From the NCBI RefSeq assembly GCF_014191375.1, contig NZ_JACHWN010000006.1, positions 248,001 through 312,000 of the forward strand: a stretch of 64,000 bases of DNA. Reading direction: 5' to 3'. Both the position numbers and the translations under genes were made by a program. The DNA comes from Mesorhizobium sp. RMAD-H1 (GTDB taxonomy: Bacteria > Pseudomonadota > Alphaproteobacteria > Rhizobiales > Rhizobiaceae). Below are positions 1 to 9,334 of this stretch, one piece after another; the first letter of the stretch is position 1; each line of letters starts with the position of its first letter. Below the pieces are notes generated by a model. It was not told the DNA's origin, did not search any database, and saw nothing but the letters and a program-made list of their open reading frames with translations.

Positions 1-150
1 TCGCACCGCGAACAGGTCGAGGACGCCTATGATCTGCGCGGCGCCTGCGGCTTCTCCTTCGGCAATGGCTGCTCCGGCGGCGACAGCACGGCGAGCCTTT
101 TCGGCGGCAAGAAGCACAAGGCCAGAAACCCGATGGAGATTGCCCGATGA
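1..150 (+). CDS. narH: Respiratory nitrate reductase beta subunit, C-terminal end (partial)
   Basis: The window opens inside a reading frame of 50 codons (frame starting at base 1) that ends with TGA at 148-150. The visible tail contains the cysteine/glycine-rich stretch CGFSFGNGCSGG followed by a basic end, which matches the C-terminus I expect for NarH, the iron-sulfur electron-transfer subunit of the membrane-bound NarGHI nitrate reductase. The next gene, narJ, begins inside its stop codon (ATGA overlap), which supports the assignment through operon order. None of the four cysteine clusters that bind the clusters lies in the window, so the call rests on the tail and on context. Confidence 0.85.
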   Translation, partial: SHREQVEDAYDLRGACGFSFGNGCSGGDSTASLFGGKKHKARNPMEIAR

Positions 151-833
151 AAAGTCTCAAGGCGCTCTCCGCGGTCATTTCCTATCCGAAGCCGGACCTC
201 GTCGCGGCGCTGCCCGATATCCGCGCCGCGCTTCATGAAGAGGGGTTGCTCGCCGAGGGGCTGCTCGCCGGTCTCGACCGCTTCCTCGACTGGATGGCAA
301 TGGCCGATGATTACGAACTCGAGGAAATCTATGTTCACCTGTTCGACAGGTCGCGGGCGCTATCGCTCAACCTGTTCGAACATGTCCATGGCGAATCCCG
401 CGACCGGGGCCAGGCGATGGTGGATTTGAGGGCGCTTTATGAGCGCCATGGGCTCCATATGGGCCAGGGGGAATTGCCCGATTATTTGCCGCTCTTCCTC
501 GAATTTCTTTCCATCCTGCCGCTGGAAGAGGCCCGCGCGCATTTGCGTGACGCGGCGCATATCGTGGCGACGCTTCATGAACGGCTCGTCAAGCGCGAAA
601 CGCCCTATGCGGCCCCTTTTGCCGCCATAGCGGCTCTGGCAGGGAAAGGCGCGCAAGATGTAGCAATCATGGATGACGACGGCATCGAGCCGGACGATCT
701 GGCAAGCCTCGACGCCGCGTGGGAAGAGGCAGCCGTCACTTTCGGCCCCGGCGAAGCGCTCGACGGCTGTTCGAGCGACCGGCTGAAAATCCGCCTGCGT
801 GCCGCCCATCGCGTGCCAAGCGCCACGGCCTGA
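147..833 (+). CDS. narJ: Nitrate reductase molybdenum cofactor assembly chaperone NarJ
   Basis: The 228-residue product is a NarJ/TorD-family chaperone. It is cytoplasmic and binds apo-NarG so that molybdenum cofactor and iron-sulfur cluster are inserted before membrane docking. The family signature is visible around residues 65-95, with acidic YELEEIYVHLFDRSRA followed by HVHGESRDRGQAM, and a later LPLFLEFLS segment. Length is normal for NarJ. The ATG overlaps the narH stop codon by four bases, and narI follows after 17 bases, so the three are co-transcribed and probably translationally coupled. Confidence 0.95.
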   Translation: MKSLKALSAVISYPKPDLVAALPDIRAALHEEGLLAEGLLAGLDRFLDWMAMADDYELEEIYVHLFDRSRALSLNLFEHVHGESRDRGQAMVDLRALYERHGLHMGQGELPDYLPLFLEFLSILPLEEARAHLRDAAHIVATLHERLVKRETPYAAPFAAIAALAGKGAQDVAIMDDDGIEPDDLASLDAAWEEAAVTFGPGEALDGCSSDRLKIRLRAAHRVPSATA

Positions 834-850
834 AGCTCAGGAGACAGCAA

Positions 851-1555
851 ATGTTGGCTTACACAAACAATCTCGTCTTCGGCCTTTATCCCTATCTGTG
901 CCTGACGGTGTTCCTTGCCGGCAGCCTCATCCGCTTCGACCGCGAACAATATTCCTGGAAGAGCTATTCCAGCCAGCTTCTGCGGCGGCGGCAGTTAGTC
1001 TGGGGCTCGAACCTGTTCCATGTCGGCATCCTCGTCATCCTCATCGGCCATATGGGCGGCCTGCTCACGCCGATCTGGGTCTGGGATTTCCTCGGCGTGC
1101 CGCACGGGGCGAAGCAATTGCTCGCCATGGTCGCGGGCGGCATCGCGGGCGTCGCCTGCTTCATCGGGCTCACCATGCTGCTCCATCGCCGGCTGATCGA
1201 CCCGCGCATCCGCAAGACGTCGAACCCGAGCGACATTGCTGTGCTCGTCATCCTCTATGTCCAGCTCATCCTCGGCCTTTCCACCATCTTCGTCTCCGCG
1301 CATCACCTCGGCGGCGAGGAAATGGTGAAGTTCATGAACTGGGCGCAAGGCATCGTCACCTTCCAGCCGCACGCGGCGAACTATATCGCCGATGTGAACC
1401 CCATCTTCCGGGCTCATATCTTCCTGGGGCTGACGATCTTCCTGATCTTCCCCTTCACCCGCCTCGTCCACATCTGGAGCGCCCCGGTCTGGTATCTCGT
1501 GCGGCGCGGCTACCAGATCGTACGCACGAAACGGTCTCCGGCGGAGCAGGCATGA
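851..1555 (+). CDS. narI: Respiratory nitrate reductase gamma subunit (cytochrome b)
   Basis: This is the 234-residue membrane cytochrome b subunit that oxidises quinol and passes electrons to NarH. The ATG at 851 is chosen over an upstream in-frame start because a good ribosome site (CAGGAGA) precedes it and the protein then begins MLAYTNNLVFGLYPY, as NarI does. About five membrane helices are visible. Heme-ligand histidines fall at H57, H67, H189 and H207, close to the positions known in E. coli NarI. Its stop overlaps the next start (ATGA). Confidence 0.95.
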   Translation: MLAYTNNLVFGLYPYLCLTVFLAGSLIRFDREQYSWKSYSSQLLRRRQLVWGSNLFHVGILVILIGHMGGLLTPIWVWDFLGVPHGAKQLLAMVAGGIAGVACFIGLTMLLHRRLIDPRIRKTSNPSDIAVLVILYVQLILGLSTIFVSAHHLGGEEMVKFMNWAQGIVTFQPHAANYIADVNPIFRAHIFLGLTIFLIFPFTRLVHIWSAPVWYLVRRGYQIVRTKRSPAEQA

Positions 1556-2433
1556 TGGCGTCGATCCGCATAGATCACCGCGCCCATGTCGCAACAGTTA
1601 AGCGGACGCATCTTCCGCTTACCGTAGAGCCCTTGGCCAGCCCACCGGTGGTGACGGTGAATGGCGTCACCATCGCGCAGGAGGCGATCGCCCGCGAGAT
1701 GCAGAACCATCCAGCGGACGATCCGGCAATCGCGCGGGCGGAGGCGGCCCGCGCGCTGGCGGTTCGGGAGCTTCTGCTGCGGGAAGCCCGGCGGCTCAAT
1801 GTGGTGCCGACGCCGGAAGAGAGAGATGGACGGAGCGAAACGGAGGAAGAAGCGCTCATTCGCGCCCTGCTCGACCGGGAACTCACCGTTCCGCAGGCGG
1901 ATGAAGCTTCGTGCCGGCGTTATTTCGAGAAGAACCGCAACCGTTTCAAAAGCCCTGATCTCTTCGAGGCGGCGCATATCCTCTTTTCCGCCGACCGGCA
2001 GGACGAAGCCGCTTTCGGGAAAGCGCTTCGCTCCGCGCGGGCGGCGCTGGAGGTGCTGTCCGCGCATCCCGAACGTTTCGCTGATCTCGCCCGCGACTTC
2101 TCGGCCTGTTCGTCGTCGGGAAATGGCGGCCATCTCGGCCAGTTCACACGCGCTCAGGTCTCGCCGGAGTTCGCCAAGTCGCTCGACGGGCTGAAGCCGG
2201 GTGAAATCGCGACCGAGCCGGTCGAGACGCGCTACGGCATCCATATCATCCGGCTCGACCGCCGCATCGAGGGCAGTCCCCTCCCCTTCGAAGCCGTGCA
2301 CGAGCGGATCGCCGCCTTTCTCGCCGAGTCGGTCTGGCGCCGCGCGGCGGCGCAGTATATCTCTCTGCTGGCGGGAAAGGCGATGATCACCGGCGTCGAT
2401 TTCGACGCAGCCCGGACGCCGCTCGTGCAGTGA
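1552..2433 (+). CDS. Parvulin-type peptidyl-prolyl isomerase in the nar operon
   Basis: The 293-residue protein has an N-terminal helical region and a PpiC/rotamase domain at about residues 135-240, with EAAHILFS, the glycine-rich SSGNGGHLG and ETRYGIHIIRL. There is no signal peptide, so it should act in the cytoplasm, unlike periplasmic SurA or PpiD. The ATG at 1552 overlaps the narI stop codon, which ties its translation to the nitrate reductase genes. A role as a folding helper for NarGHI is inference. The general arrangement recalls NifM, a cytoplasmic parvulin needed by nitrogenase. Confidence 0.88.
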   Translation: MMASIRIDHRAHVATVKRTHLPLTVEPLASPPVVTVNGVTIAQEAIAREMQNHPADDPAIARAEAARALAVRELLLREARRLNVVPTPEERDGRSETEEEALIRALLDRELTVPQADEASCRRYFEKNRNRFKSPDLFEAAHILFSADRQDEAAFGKALRSARAALEVLSAHPERFADLARDFSACSSSGNGGHLGQFTRAQVSPEFAKSLDGLKPGEIATEPVETRYGIHIIRLDRRIEGSPLPFEAVHERIAAFLAESVWRRAAAQYISLLAGKAMITGVDFDAARTPLVQ

Positions 2434-2440
2434 GGACGCG

Positions 2441-3019
2441 ATGTTCGATGAACCGATTGCCCGTTCCGATATGCCAGCGATAGCAGCCGTCCGCGCGGAT
2501 GCCGGTGAATCCGTTGATCCGATCCTGGCCGAAATCGCGGCCGCCCTGCGTCCTTGCGGCCTGCGCATCGGCGGCATTGTGCAGGAAGAGCATCAGGACT
2601 CTGGAGCCGCGCGGCCTGCCACGCGGCTGCGCGATCTTTCCGACGGCACGCTCATCCAGATTTCACGGGATCGCGGACGCCATGCCCGCGGCTGCCGTCT
2701 CGACCCCGGCGCGCTCGCCGAGGCCGCGCGCCGGCTGGAAGATACCGTCGAGGCTGGCGTCGACCTGCTCATCCTCAACCGCTTCGGCAAGTCGGAGTCC
2801 GAAGGCGCGGGCCTGCGCGCCATCATCGAGCGGGCCATGCTGGCCGGCGTGCCCGTGCTGACCGCGGTTCGCAGCGAATATGCCGCCGCATGGGACGATT
2901 TTCATGGCGGCATGGCGGTCTGGCTGCCGGTCGACGCGAACGCAGTGCTCGCCTGGTGTTGCGCGGTTACCGGGCTTGGCCGCATGCCGGCCCGCATCTT
3001 CGATATGAGCGCGAGTTGA
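2441..3019 (+). CDS. DUF2478-family protein (putative NTP-binding, molybdenum-associated)
   Basis: The 192-residue protein matches what I know of the DUF2478 family, often found beside molybdenum or nitrate genes. The N-terminal part reads like a degenerate nucleotide-binding fold (IAAVRADAGE, then GLRIGGIVQEE), followed by RGCRLDPGALAEA and a hydrophobic strand with VDLLILNRFGKSESEGAG. I see no canonical Walker A motif. It starts seven bases after the prolyl isomerase with GAGGACG upstream, so it belongs to the nar operon. Biochemical function is not known to me. Confidence 0.75.
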   Translation: MFDEPIARSDMPAIAAVRADAGESVDPILAEIAAALRPCGLRIGGIVQEEHQDSGAARPATRLRDLSDGTLIQISRDRGRHARGCRLDPGALAEAARRLEDTVEAGVDLLILNRFGKSESEGAGLRAIIERAMLAGVPVLTAVRSEYAAAWDDFHGGMAVWLPVDANAVLAWCCAVTGLGRMPARIFDMSAS

Positions 3020-3026
3020 ACAGATC

Positions 3027-3548
3027 ATGGTGCGCATCGGCATACTCACCATTTCCGACCGTGCGAGCCGCGGCGAATATGAGGATTTGAGCGGCGGCGC
3101 CATCGAGGCATGGCTCAAGCGCACCATCACATCCCGATGGGAACCGCTGCGGCGCATCGTGCCCGACGGCATCGAGCCGGTGCAAGATGCTCTCGTCACG
3201 CTTTGCGACGAGGACCATGCCGATCTGGTTCTGACGACCGGCGGCACGGGCCCGGCACCGCGCGACCTGACGCCGGAGGCTATGCGGCTGGTTATCGAGC
3301 GGGAGTTGCCGGGCTTCGGCGAACTCATGCGCCGCATCAGCCTGGAATCCGTGCCGACCGCCATCCTGTCACGGCAGATGGCCGGCACGCGCGGACGCAC
3401 GCTGATCGTCAACCTGCCGGGCAAGCCCGCCTCGATCAGTGTCTGCCTGAACGCGGTCTTCCCTGCCATCCCCTATTGCCTGGACCTGATCGGGGCCGGC
3501 CGGATCGAAACCGACCCGGAACTGTGCCCGGCATTCCGCCCAGCCTGA
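3027..3548 (+). CDS. mog: Molybdopterin adenylyltransferase (MogA/MoaB family)
   Basis: The 173-residue enzyme belongs to the MoaB/Mog family, which adenylates molybdopterin before molybdenum insertion. The diagnostic motif LTTGGTGPAPRDLTPEA lies near residues 69-85, and the C-terminal LIVNLPGKPASI loop is also typical. It begins seven bases after the DUF2478 gene and closes the operon. Placing a cofactor-maturation enzyme behind narGHJI makes sense because NarG needs bis-MGD. Whether it duplicates a second copy elsewhere in the genome cannot be seen here. Confidence 0.9.
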   Translation: MVRIGILTISDRASRGEYEDLSGGAIEAWLKRTITSRWEPLRRIVPDGIEPVQDALVTLCDEDHADLVLTTGGTGPAPRDLTPEAMRLVIERELPGFGELMRRISLESVPTAILSRQMAGTRGRTLIVNLPGKPASISVCLNAVFPAIPYCLDLIGAGRIETDPELCPAFRPA

Positions 3549-3605
3549 AGGAGACACGCGCGCACTGCCATCCGGATTGACAATGCGTGTCGGCGAGCAG
3601 CGCAG

Positions 3606-4574
<969 letters not shown>

Positions 4575-4726
4575 TCAATAAAGTCAATCGAAGGGACTGC
4601 TCTTGCCGGACAGGCCATCTGGCTGCCGGCCATCTTCCCGGAATGATGAAATCCAAGCTGGCGCAGCCATAAGTGCCAGAGAGACGACGCGTGCAAACAC
4701 GCGCAGGGAACTGAAAGGCCTATCTG

Positions 4727-5440
4727 GTGAATTATCTGCAGCTCATGGGCTTCGGGCCTGATGGGTGGGGATATGACATGCTCGCGGCAACCGGGATGAC
4801 GGTTGCGGTCGCGGTATGCGGCTTCCTCACCGGCGCTGTTCTGGGCTGCCTTGGTGCTGCTGCCGCCCTGTCGCGCTTCCGGGCGCTGCGCGCGGTGGCG
4901 GAAACCTATACGACGGTTCTGCGTGGCATACCGGATCTGCTCGTCATCTATCTCTTCTATTTCGGCTCGAGCTCCGTCATCTCCGCCGTCGCCGCGCTCT
5001 TCGGTGCGCAGGGCTTCGTCGGGGCGCCGGCATTTCTCACCGGAGCCCTCGCGATCGGGGTTGTTTCCGGCGCCTATCAGACGCAGGTCTTTCGCGGCGC
5101 GGTGCTGGCGCTCACCAAGGGCGAGATCGAGGCAGCCCGCGCCTATGGCATGCCGTCCTTTCTCATGTTCCGCCGCATCATCCTGCCGCAGGCGGCCCGT
5201 TTCGCCATTCCCGGTGTCGGCAATGTCTGGCAGCTCGTCCTCAAGGAATCCGCCCTTATATCGGTCATCGGGCTCGTCGAACTCATGCGTCAGGCGCAGA
5301 TCGGCGCCGGTTCCACACGCCAGCCCTTCAGCTTCTATCTGACGGCAGCCGCTCTCTATCTGCTGATCACCTTCGTCTCCGGCCGGGGCTTCCGCCTTGC
5401 CGAAGAGCGCGCGATGCGCGGCATCAGGAGGCCCGTCTGA
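4727..5440 (+). CDS. Polar amino acid/opine ABC transporter permease (OccQ/HisQ-like)
   Basis: This 237-residue inner-membrane permease has about five helices and the EAA loop that contacts the ATPase (GEIEAARAYGMPSFLMFRR). The start is GTG at 4727, with AAAGG a few bases upstream. An early TVLRGIPDLLVIYLFYFG segment is typical of HisQ/OccQ proteins. The stop overlaps the next start by one base (TGATG), showing tight coupling with the partner permease. Import of a basic amino acid derivative such as an opine is inferred from the OccR-like regulator and the whole-locus resemblance. Confidence 0.9.
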   Translation: MNYLQLMGFGPDGWGYDMLAATGMTVAVAVCGFLTGAVLGCLGAAAALSRFRALRAVAETYTTVLRGIPDLLVIYLFYFGSSSVISAVAALFGAQGFVGAPAFLTGALAIGVVSGAYQTQVFRGAVLALTKGEIEAARAYGMPSFLMFRRIILPQAARFAIPGVGNVWQLVLKESALISVIGLVELMRQAQIGAGSTRQPFSFYLTAAALYLLITFVSGRGFRLAEERAMRGIRRPV

Positions 5441-6177
5441 TGCCCTTCGATCCCGCCTTCCTCGCAGAAACCTTCATGACGCTGCTCAAGGGCGTTCCGC
5501 TCGCATTCCAGCTTGCCCTCCTGTCGATCGTCGCGGGCGGGATCCTGGCCTTCGGCCTTGCCCTGATGCGCGTTTCGGACAGATGGTGGCTCGACCGTCC
5601 GGCGCAGTTCTACATCTTCGTCTTCCGCGGAACGCCGCTGCTGGTACAGATCTACACCGTCTATTACGGCCTCAGCCAGTTTCCCGCCCTCCGCTACAGC
5701 TTCCTCTGGCCCTTCCTGCGCGAGGCCTATTGGTGCGCCATCATCGCGCTGGCGCTCAATACCGCCGCCTACAGCGCCGAGATCATCCGCGGCGGCCTTC
5801 TCTCCGTGCCGGCTGGCCAGGTGGAAGCCGCCCGTGCCTGCGGCATGTCCGGCCCCCTGCTCTTCCGCCGCATCATCATGCCCCTGGCGCTCCGGCAGAT
5901 GCTGCCCGCCTACAGCAATGAGATCATCCTGATGGTCAAATCGACGGCACTGGCCTCGACCATCACCTTGATGGAGATCACAGGAATCGCGGCCAAGCTC
6001 ATCTCGGGGAGCTATCGGCCGGTGGAGGTGTTCGTCTGCGCCGGTGCCATCTATCTCGCCATCAATTTCATCATCGCCCGGCTCTTCGCCGGTCTGGAAA
6101 CAATCACGTCGCCGGAGCGGCGAAACCTGCCCGCGACCGCCACCGATGCCGACAAGCGGGAGGAAATTCATGCCTGA
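5440..6177 (+). CDS. Polar amino acid/opine ABC transporter permease (OccM/HisM-like)
   Basis: The second permease is 245 residues and forms the heterodimeric channel with the preceding gene product. Its EAA loop is GQVEAARACGMSGPLLFRR, and FRGTPLLVQIYTVYYGL is a hallmark of this family. The ATG at 5440 shares one base with the upstream stop, which fixes the start despite a longer open frame. The C-terminal tail after the last helix is hydrophilic and ends just past the ATPase start, giving an 8-base overlap. Confidence 0.92.
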   Translation: MPFDPAFLAETFMTLLKGVPLAFQLALLSIVAGGILAFGLALMRVSDRWWLDRPAQFYIFVFRGTPLLVQIYTVYYGLSQFPALRYSFLWPFLREAYWCAIIALALNTAAYSAEIIRGGLLSVPAGQVEAARACGMSGPLLFRRIIMPLALRQMLPAYSNEIILMVKSTALASTITLMEITGIAAKLISGSYRPVEVFVCAGAIYLAINFIIARLFAGLETITSPERRNLPATATDADKREEIHA

Positions 6178-6961
6178 ACAAGCCAAGGTGCCTGCGGTAG
6201 AACTTTCCGGCATCCGCAAGAGCTATGGCCAGCTGGAAGTGCTGCACGGCATCTCGCTGGCCGCGCGGGAAGGCGACGTGATCTCGATCCTGGGATCATC
6301 AGGCTCGGGGAAATCCACGCTTCTTCGCTGCATCAACATGCTCGAGATCCCCAATGCGGGCTCGGTCGCGATCCACGGCGAGACGGTGAAGCTCCATCAG
6401 GCGCCAGGACAGGCACCGCGTCCGCTGGATGCGGCCCAGGTCAACCGGCTGCGCGTGAAAGCGGCCATGGTGTTCCAGACCTTCAATCTGTGGTCCCACC
6501 TGACGATCCTCGAAAACCTGATCGAAGCGCCGATCCATGTCCAGAAGCGCGACCGGAGGGAATGCCTTGCCGAAGCCGAGGCTCTTCTCGAGCGGGTCGG
6601 GATCACCGACAAGCGGCACGCCTATCCCGCCCATCTCTCCGGCGGCCAGCAGCAACGCGCGGCGATCGCACGGGCGCTGGCCATGCGACCGAGCGTGATG
6701 CTGTTCGACGAGCCCACCTCGGCGCTCGATCCGGAACTGGTGGGCGAGGTGCTGAAGGTGATGCGCGATCTCGCCGCCGAAGGCCGCACGATGCTGATCG
6801 TCACCCATGAGATGGCCTTCGCCCGCGACGTGTCGAGCCGCATCGTCTTCATCGACAAGGGCATCATCGAGGAGGACGGTCCGCCCTCCGACGTTTTCTC
6901 GAACCCGCGATCGGAACGCTTCCGGCAGTTCATCTCGCGGGAAGAAGCAGGATACCGCTGA
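6170..6961 (+). CDS. ABC transporter ATP-binding protein (OccP/HisP-like)
   Basis: The 263-residue ATPase powers the permease pair. Walker A is GSSGSGKST at residues 42-50, the signature LSGGQQQR starts near 156, and Walker B with catalytic Glu is VMLFDEPTSAL near 176. All needed residues are intact. The insertion HQAPGQAPRPLDAAQVNRLR after the Walker A half is the kind seen in HisP/OccP. The ATG at 6170 is chosen because AGGAAATTC precedes it. The binding-protein gene follows after 67 bases. Confidence 0.93.
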   Translation: MPEQAKVPAVELSGIRKSYGQLEVLHGISLAAREGDVISILGSSGSGKSTLLRCINMLEIPNAGSVAIHGETVKLHQAPGQAPRPLDAAQVNRLRVKAAMVFQTFNLWSHLTILENLIEAPIHVQKRDRRECLAEAEALLERVGITDKRHAYPAHLSGGQQQRAAIARALAMRPSVMLFDEPTSALDPELVGEVLKVMRDLAAEGRTMLIVTHEMAFARDVSSRIVFIDKGIIEEDGPPSDVFSNPRSERFRQFISREEAGYR

Positions 6962-7019
6962 CGGCAAGGCCGACTGCGGCGCATGAGCAGACCCTGAAAC
7001 CAACGATAAGGCCATATGA

Positions 7020-7865
<846 letters not shown>

Positions 7866-7872
7866 TCCCGTC

Positions 7873-7904
7873 GTGGTGCGGTCGAATCGACCGCACCACT
7901 TTTT
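7873..7904 (+). terminator. Strong intrinsic terminator after the opine-type transporter
   Basis: A perfect 12-bp stem (GTGGTGCGGTCG at 7873-7884 with CGACCGCACCAC at 7888-7899), a three-base AAT loop and five Ts make a textbook Rho-independent terminator. It begins eight bases after the binding-protein stop codon. The next gene's ATG lies only 20 bases past the T run with no room for a promoter, so the oxidase genes probably depend on read-through and are expressed below the transporter. Confidence 0.9.
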
Positions 7905-7923
7905 GAGGAATATCGGAATTTCC

Positions 7924-9036
7924 ATGGCATTTCCTGACGAATGCGAAATGGCCGTCATCGGCGGCGGCCTTGTCGGCGCAGCCTTGGCCTGGGGGCTCGC
8001 CCGTTGCGGCATCGAGACGATGGTGCTGGACGGCGAGGACTTGGATCTTAGGGCATCGCGCGCCAATTTTGCGCTCGTCTGGGTGCAGGGGAAGGGGCTC
8101 AACGCCCCTCATTATGCCCTCTGGTCCAAGGCGTCCGCCGCAAGGTGGCCTGCATTCGCCGCAACGCTTGCAGCCGATACCGGAATAGACGTCGGGCTGA
8201 GCCAGCGCGGCGCCTTCACCTTCGCCTTATGCCAGGAAGAGTTCGATACATGGCGCGCCGAGATGGAGACGATCGCGCAGCAGACGGGCGGTGCTGCCGC
8301 GCCTTATGAAGTCCTGAGCGCCGCGCAAACGCGCGACCGTCTCCCCGCTGTCGGGCCCGATGTCGTCGGCTCGATCTATTCGCCGGCGGACGGTCACGTG
8401 AATTCGCTGCGTCTTTTCCGGGCGCTCCATGCGGGCATGAAGCACCGGGGCATCGATTATCGCGCCCGCCACGGGGTCGAGCGGATCGAGCCGCGGTCCG
8501 ACGGCTTTCGCCTCGTCGGGCATTGGGGCGAGGCCTTCGCCCAGCGCATCGTGCTTGCCGCCGGCATCGACAATGAACGCTTAGCGCCAATGGTCGGGCT
8601 TTCCGCGCCGCTGAAGCGCAGCAAGGGGCAGGTACTCGTCACCGAGAAATGCGCGCCCTTCTTCGATTATGCCGCAGCCACGATCCGCCAGGCGGATGAA
8701 GGCGGCGTGATGATCGGCGACAGCGAGGAAACGCAGAGCACGGCTATCGCCACCAATCAGGATATCAGCGCCGTGCTCGCCAGCCGCGCCATTCGCGTTT
8801 TTCCAGCGCTCGCCGAGGTCAATGTCGTACGCAGCTGGACCGGATTCCGCGTCAAGACGAAAGATGGCCTGCCGATCTACGAGCAGTCCGCCTTCCATCC
8901 CGGCGCCTTCATCGCCGTTTGCCATTCCGGCGTCACGCTTGCCGCCAATCACGCCCTGGTGGTCGCCCCGCAGATCGCCGCCGGCGCGCTCGGAGCGGAC
9001 CTGACGCCGTTTGACTCGCGGAGGTTTCATGCTTGA
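7924..9036 (+). CDS. FAD-dependent amino acid/opine oxidase subunit (OoxB/HcnC-like, DAO family)
   Basis: The 370-residue flavoprotein belongs to the D-amino acid oxidase/HcnC/OoxB family. The FAD-binding motif AVIGGGLVGAALAWGLA is at residues 10-26, and the C-terminal GAFIAVCHSGVTLAANHA is the second FAD contact. I start at ATG 7924 because the upstream open frame runs through the terminator and because the protein then begins just before the Rossmann motif. With the next two genes it forms an alpha-beta-gamma oxidase that would oxidise a secondary amine such as an opine or a D-amino/imino acid. The substrate is inferred. Confidence 0.87.
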   Translation: MAFPDECEMAVIGGGLVGAALAWGLARCGIETMVLDGEDLDLRASRANFALVWVQGKGLNAPHYALWSKASAARWPAFAATLAADTGIDVGLSQRGAFTFALCQEEFDTWRAEMETIAQQTGGAAAPYEVLSAAQTRDRLPAVGPDVVGSIYSPADGHVNSLRLFRALHAGMKHRGIDYRARHGVERIEPRSDGFRLVGHWGEAFAQRIVLAAGIDNERLAPMVGLSAPLKRSKGQVLVTEKCAPFFDYAAATIRQADEGGVMIGDSEETQSTAIATNQDISAVLASRAIRVFPALAEVNVVRSWTGFRVKTKDGLPIYEQSAFHPGAFIAVCHSGVTLAANHALVVAPQIAAGALGADLTPFDSRRFHA

Positions 9037-9334
9037 GCGAATGCGCCAAACCACCGACCGGGTGAGCTTCACCTTCGACGGCATGGCCGTGGAAGCGGCA
9101 CGCGGTGACACGCTTGCCGCCGCTCTTCTTGCCGCCGGCATCGAGACCTTCCGCGAGAGCGTGGTAGGCGGCGAACCGCGTGCCCCCTATTGCCTGATGG
9201 GTGTGTGCTTCGAATGCCTGGTGACGATCGACGGTATCCAGAACCGCCAGAGCTGCCTTGTCGAGGTGCACGAGGGGATGGTGGTGACAAGCCAACAGGG
9301 CGCCCGCACGATCGTGAAAGGCGGAAGCCAGTGA
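9029..9334 (+). CDS. Small [2Fe-2S] subunit of the oxidase (HcnA-like)
   Basis: The 101-residue protein is a stand-alone plant-ferredoxin-like [2Fe-2S] domain of the HcnA/SoxA-N type. Cluster ligands are C55, C60, C63 and C76 (YCLMGVCFEC then QSC). The ATG at 9029 has GGAGG at ideal spacing and overlaps the upstream gene by eight bases. The following flavoprotein begins in its stop codon. This subunit carries electrons inside the heterotrimer between the two flavoproteins, by analogy with cyanide synthase and D-hydroxyproline dehydrogenase. Confidence 0.9.
   Translation: MLERMRQTTDRVSFTFDGMAVEAARGDTLAAALLAAGIETFRESVVGGEPRAPYCLMGVCFECLVTIDGIQNRQSCLVEVHEGMVVTSQQGARTIVKGGSQ

Noticed and set aside
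719-850. In-frame extension of narI upstream of 851
   Set aside because: It overlaps narJ and lacks a ribosome site; the ATG at 851 has a good one and gives the typical NarI N-terminus.
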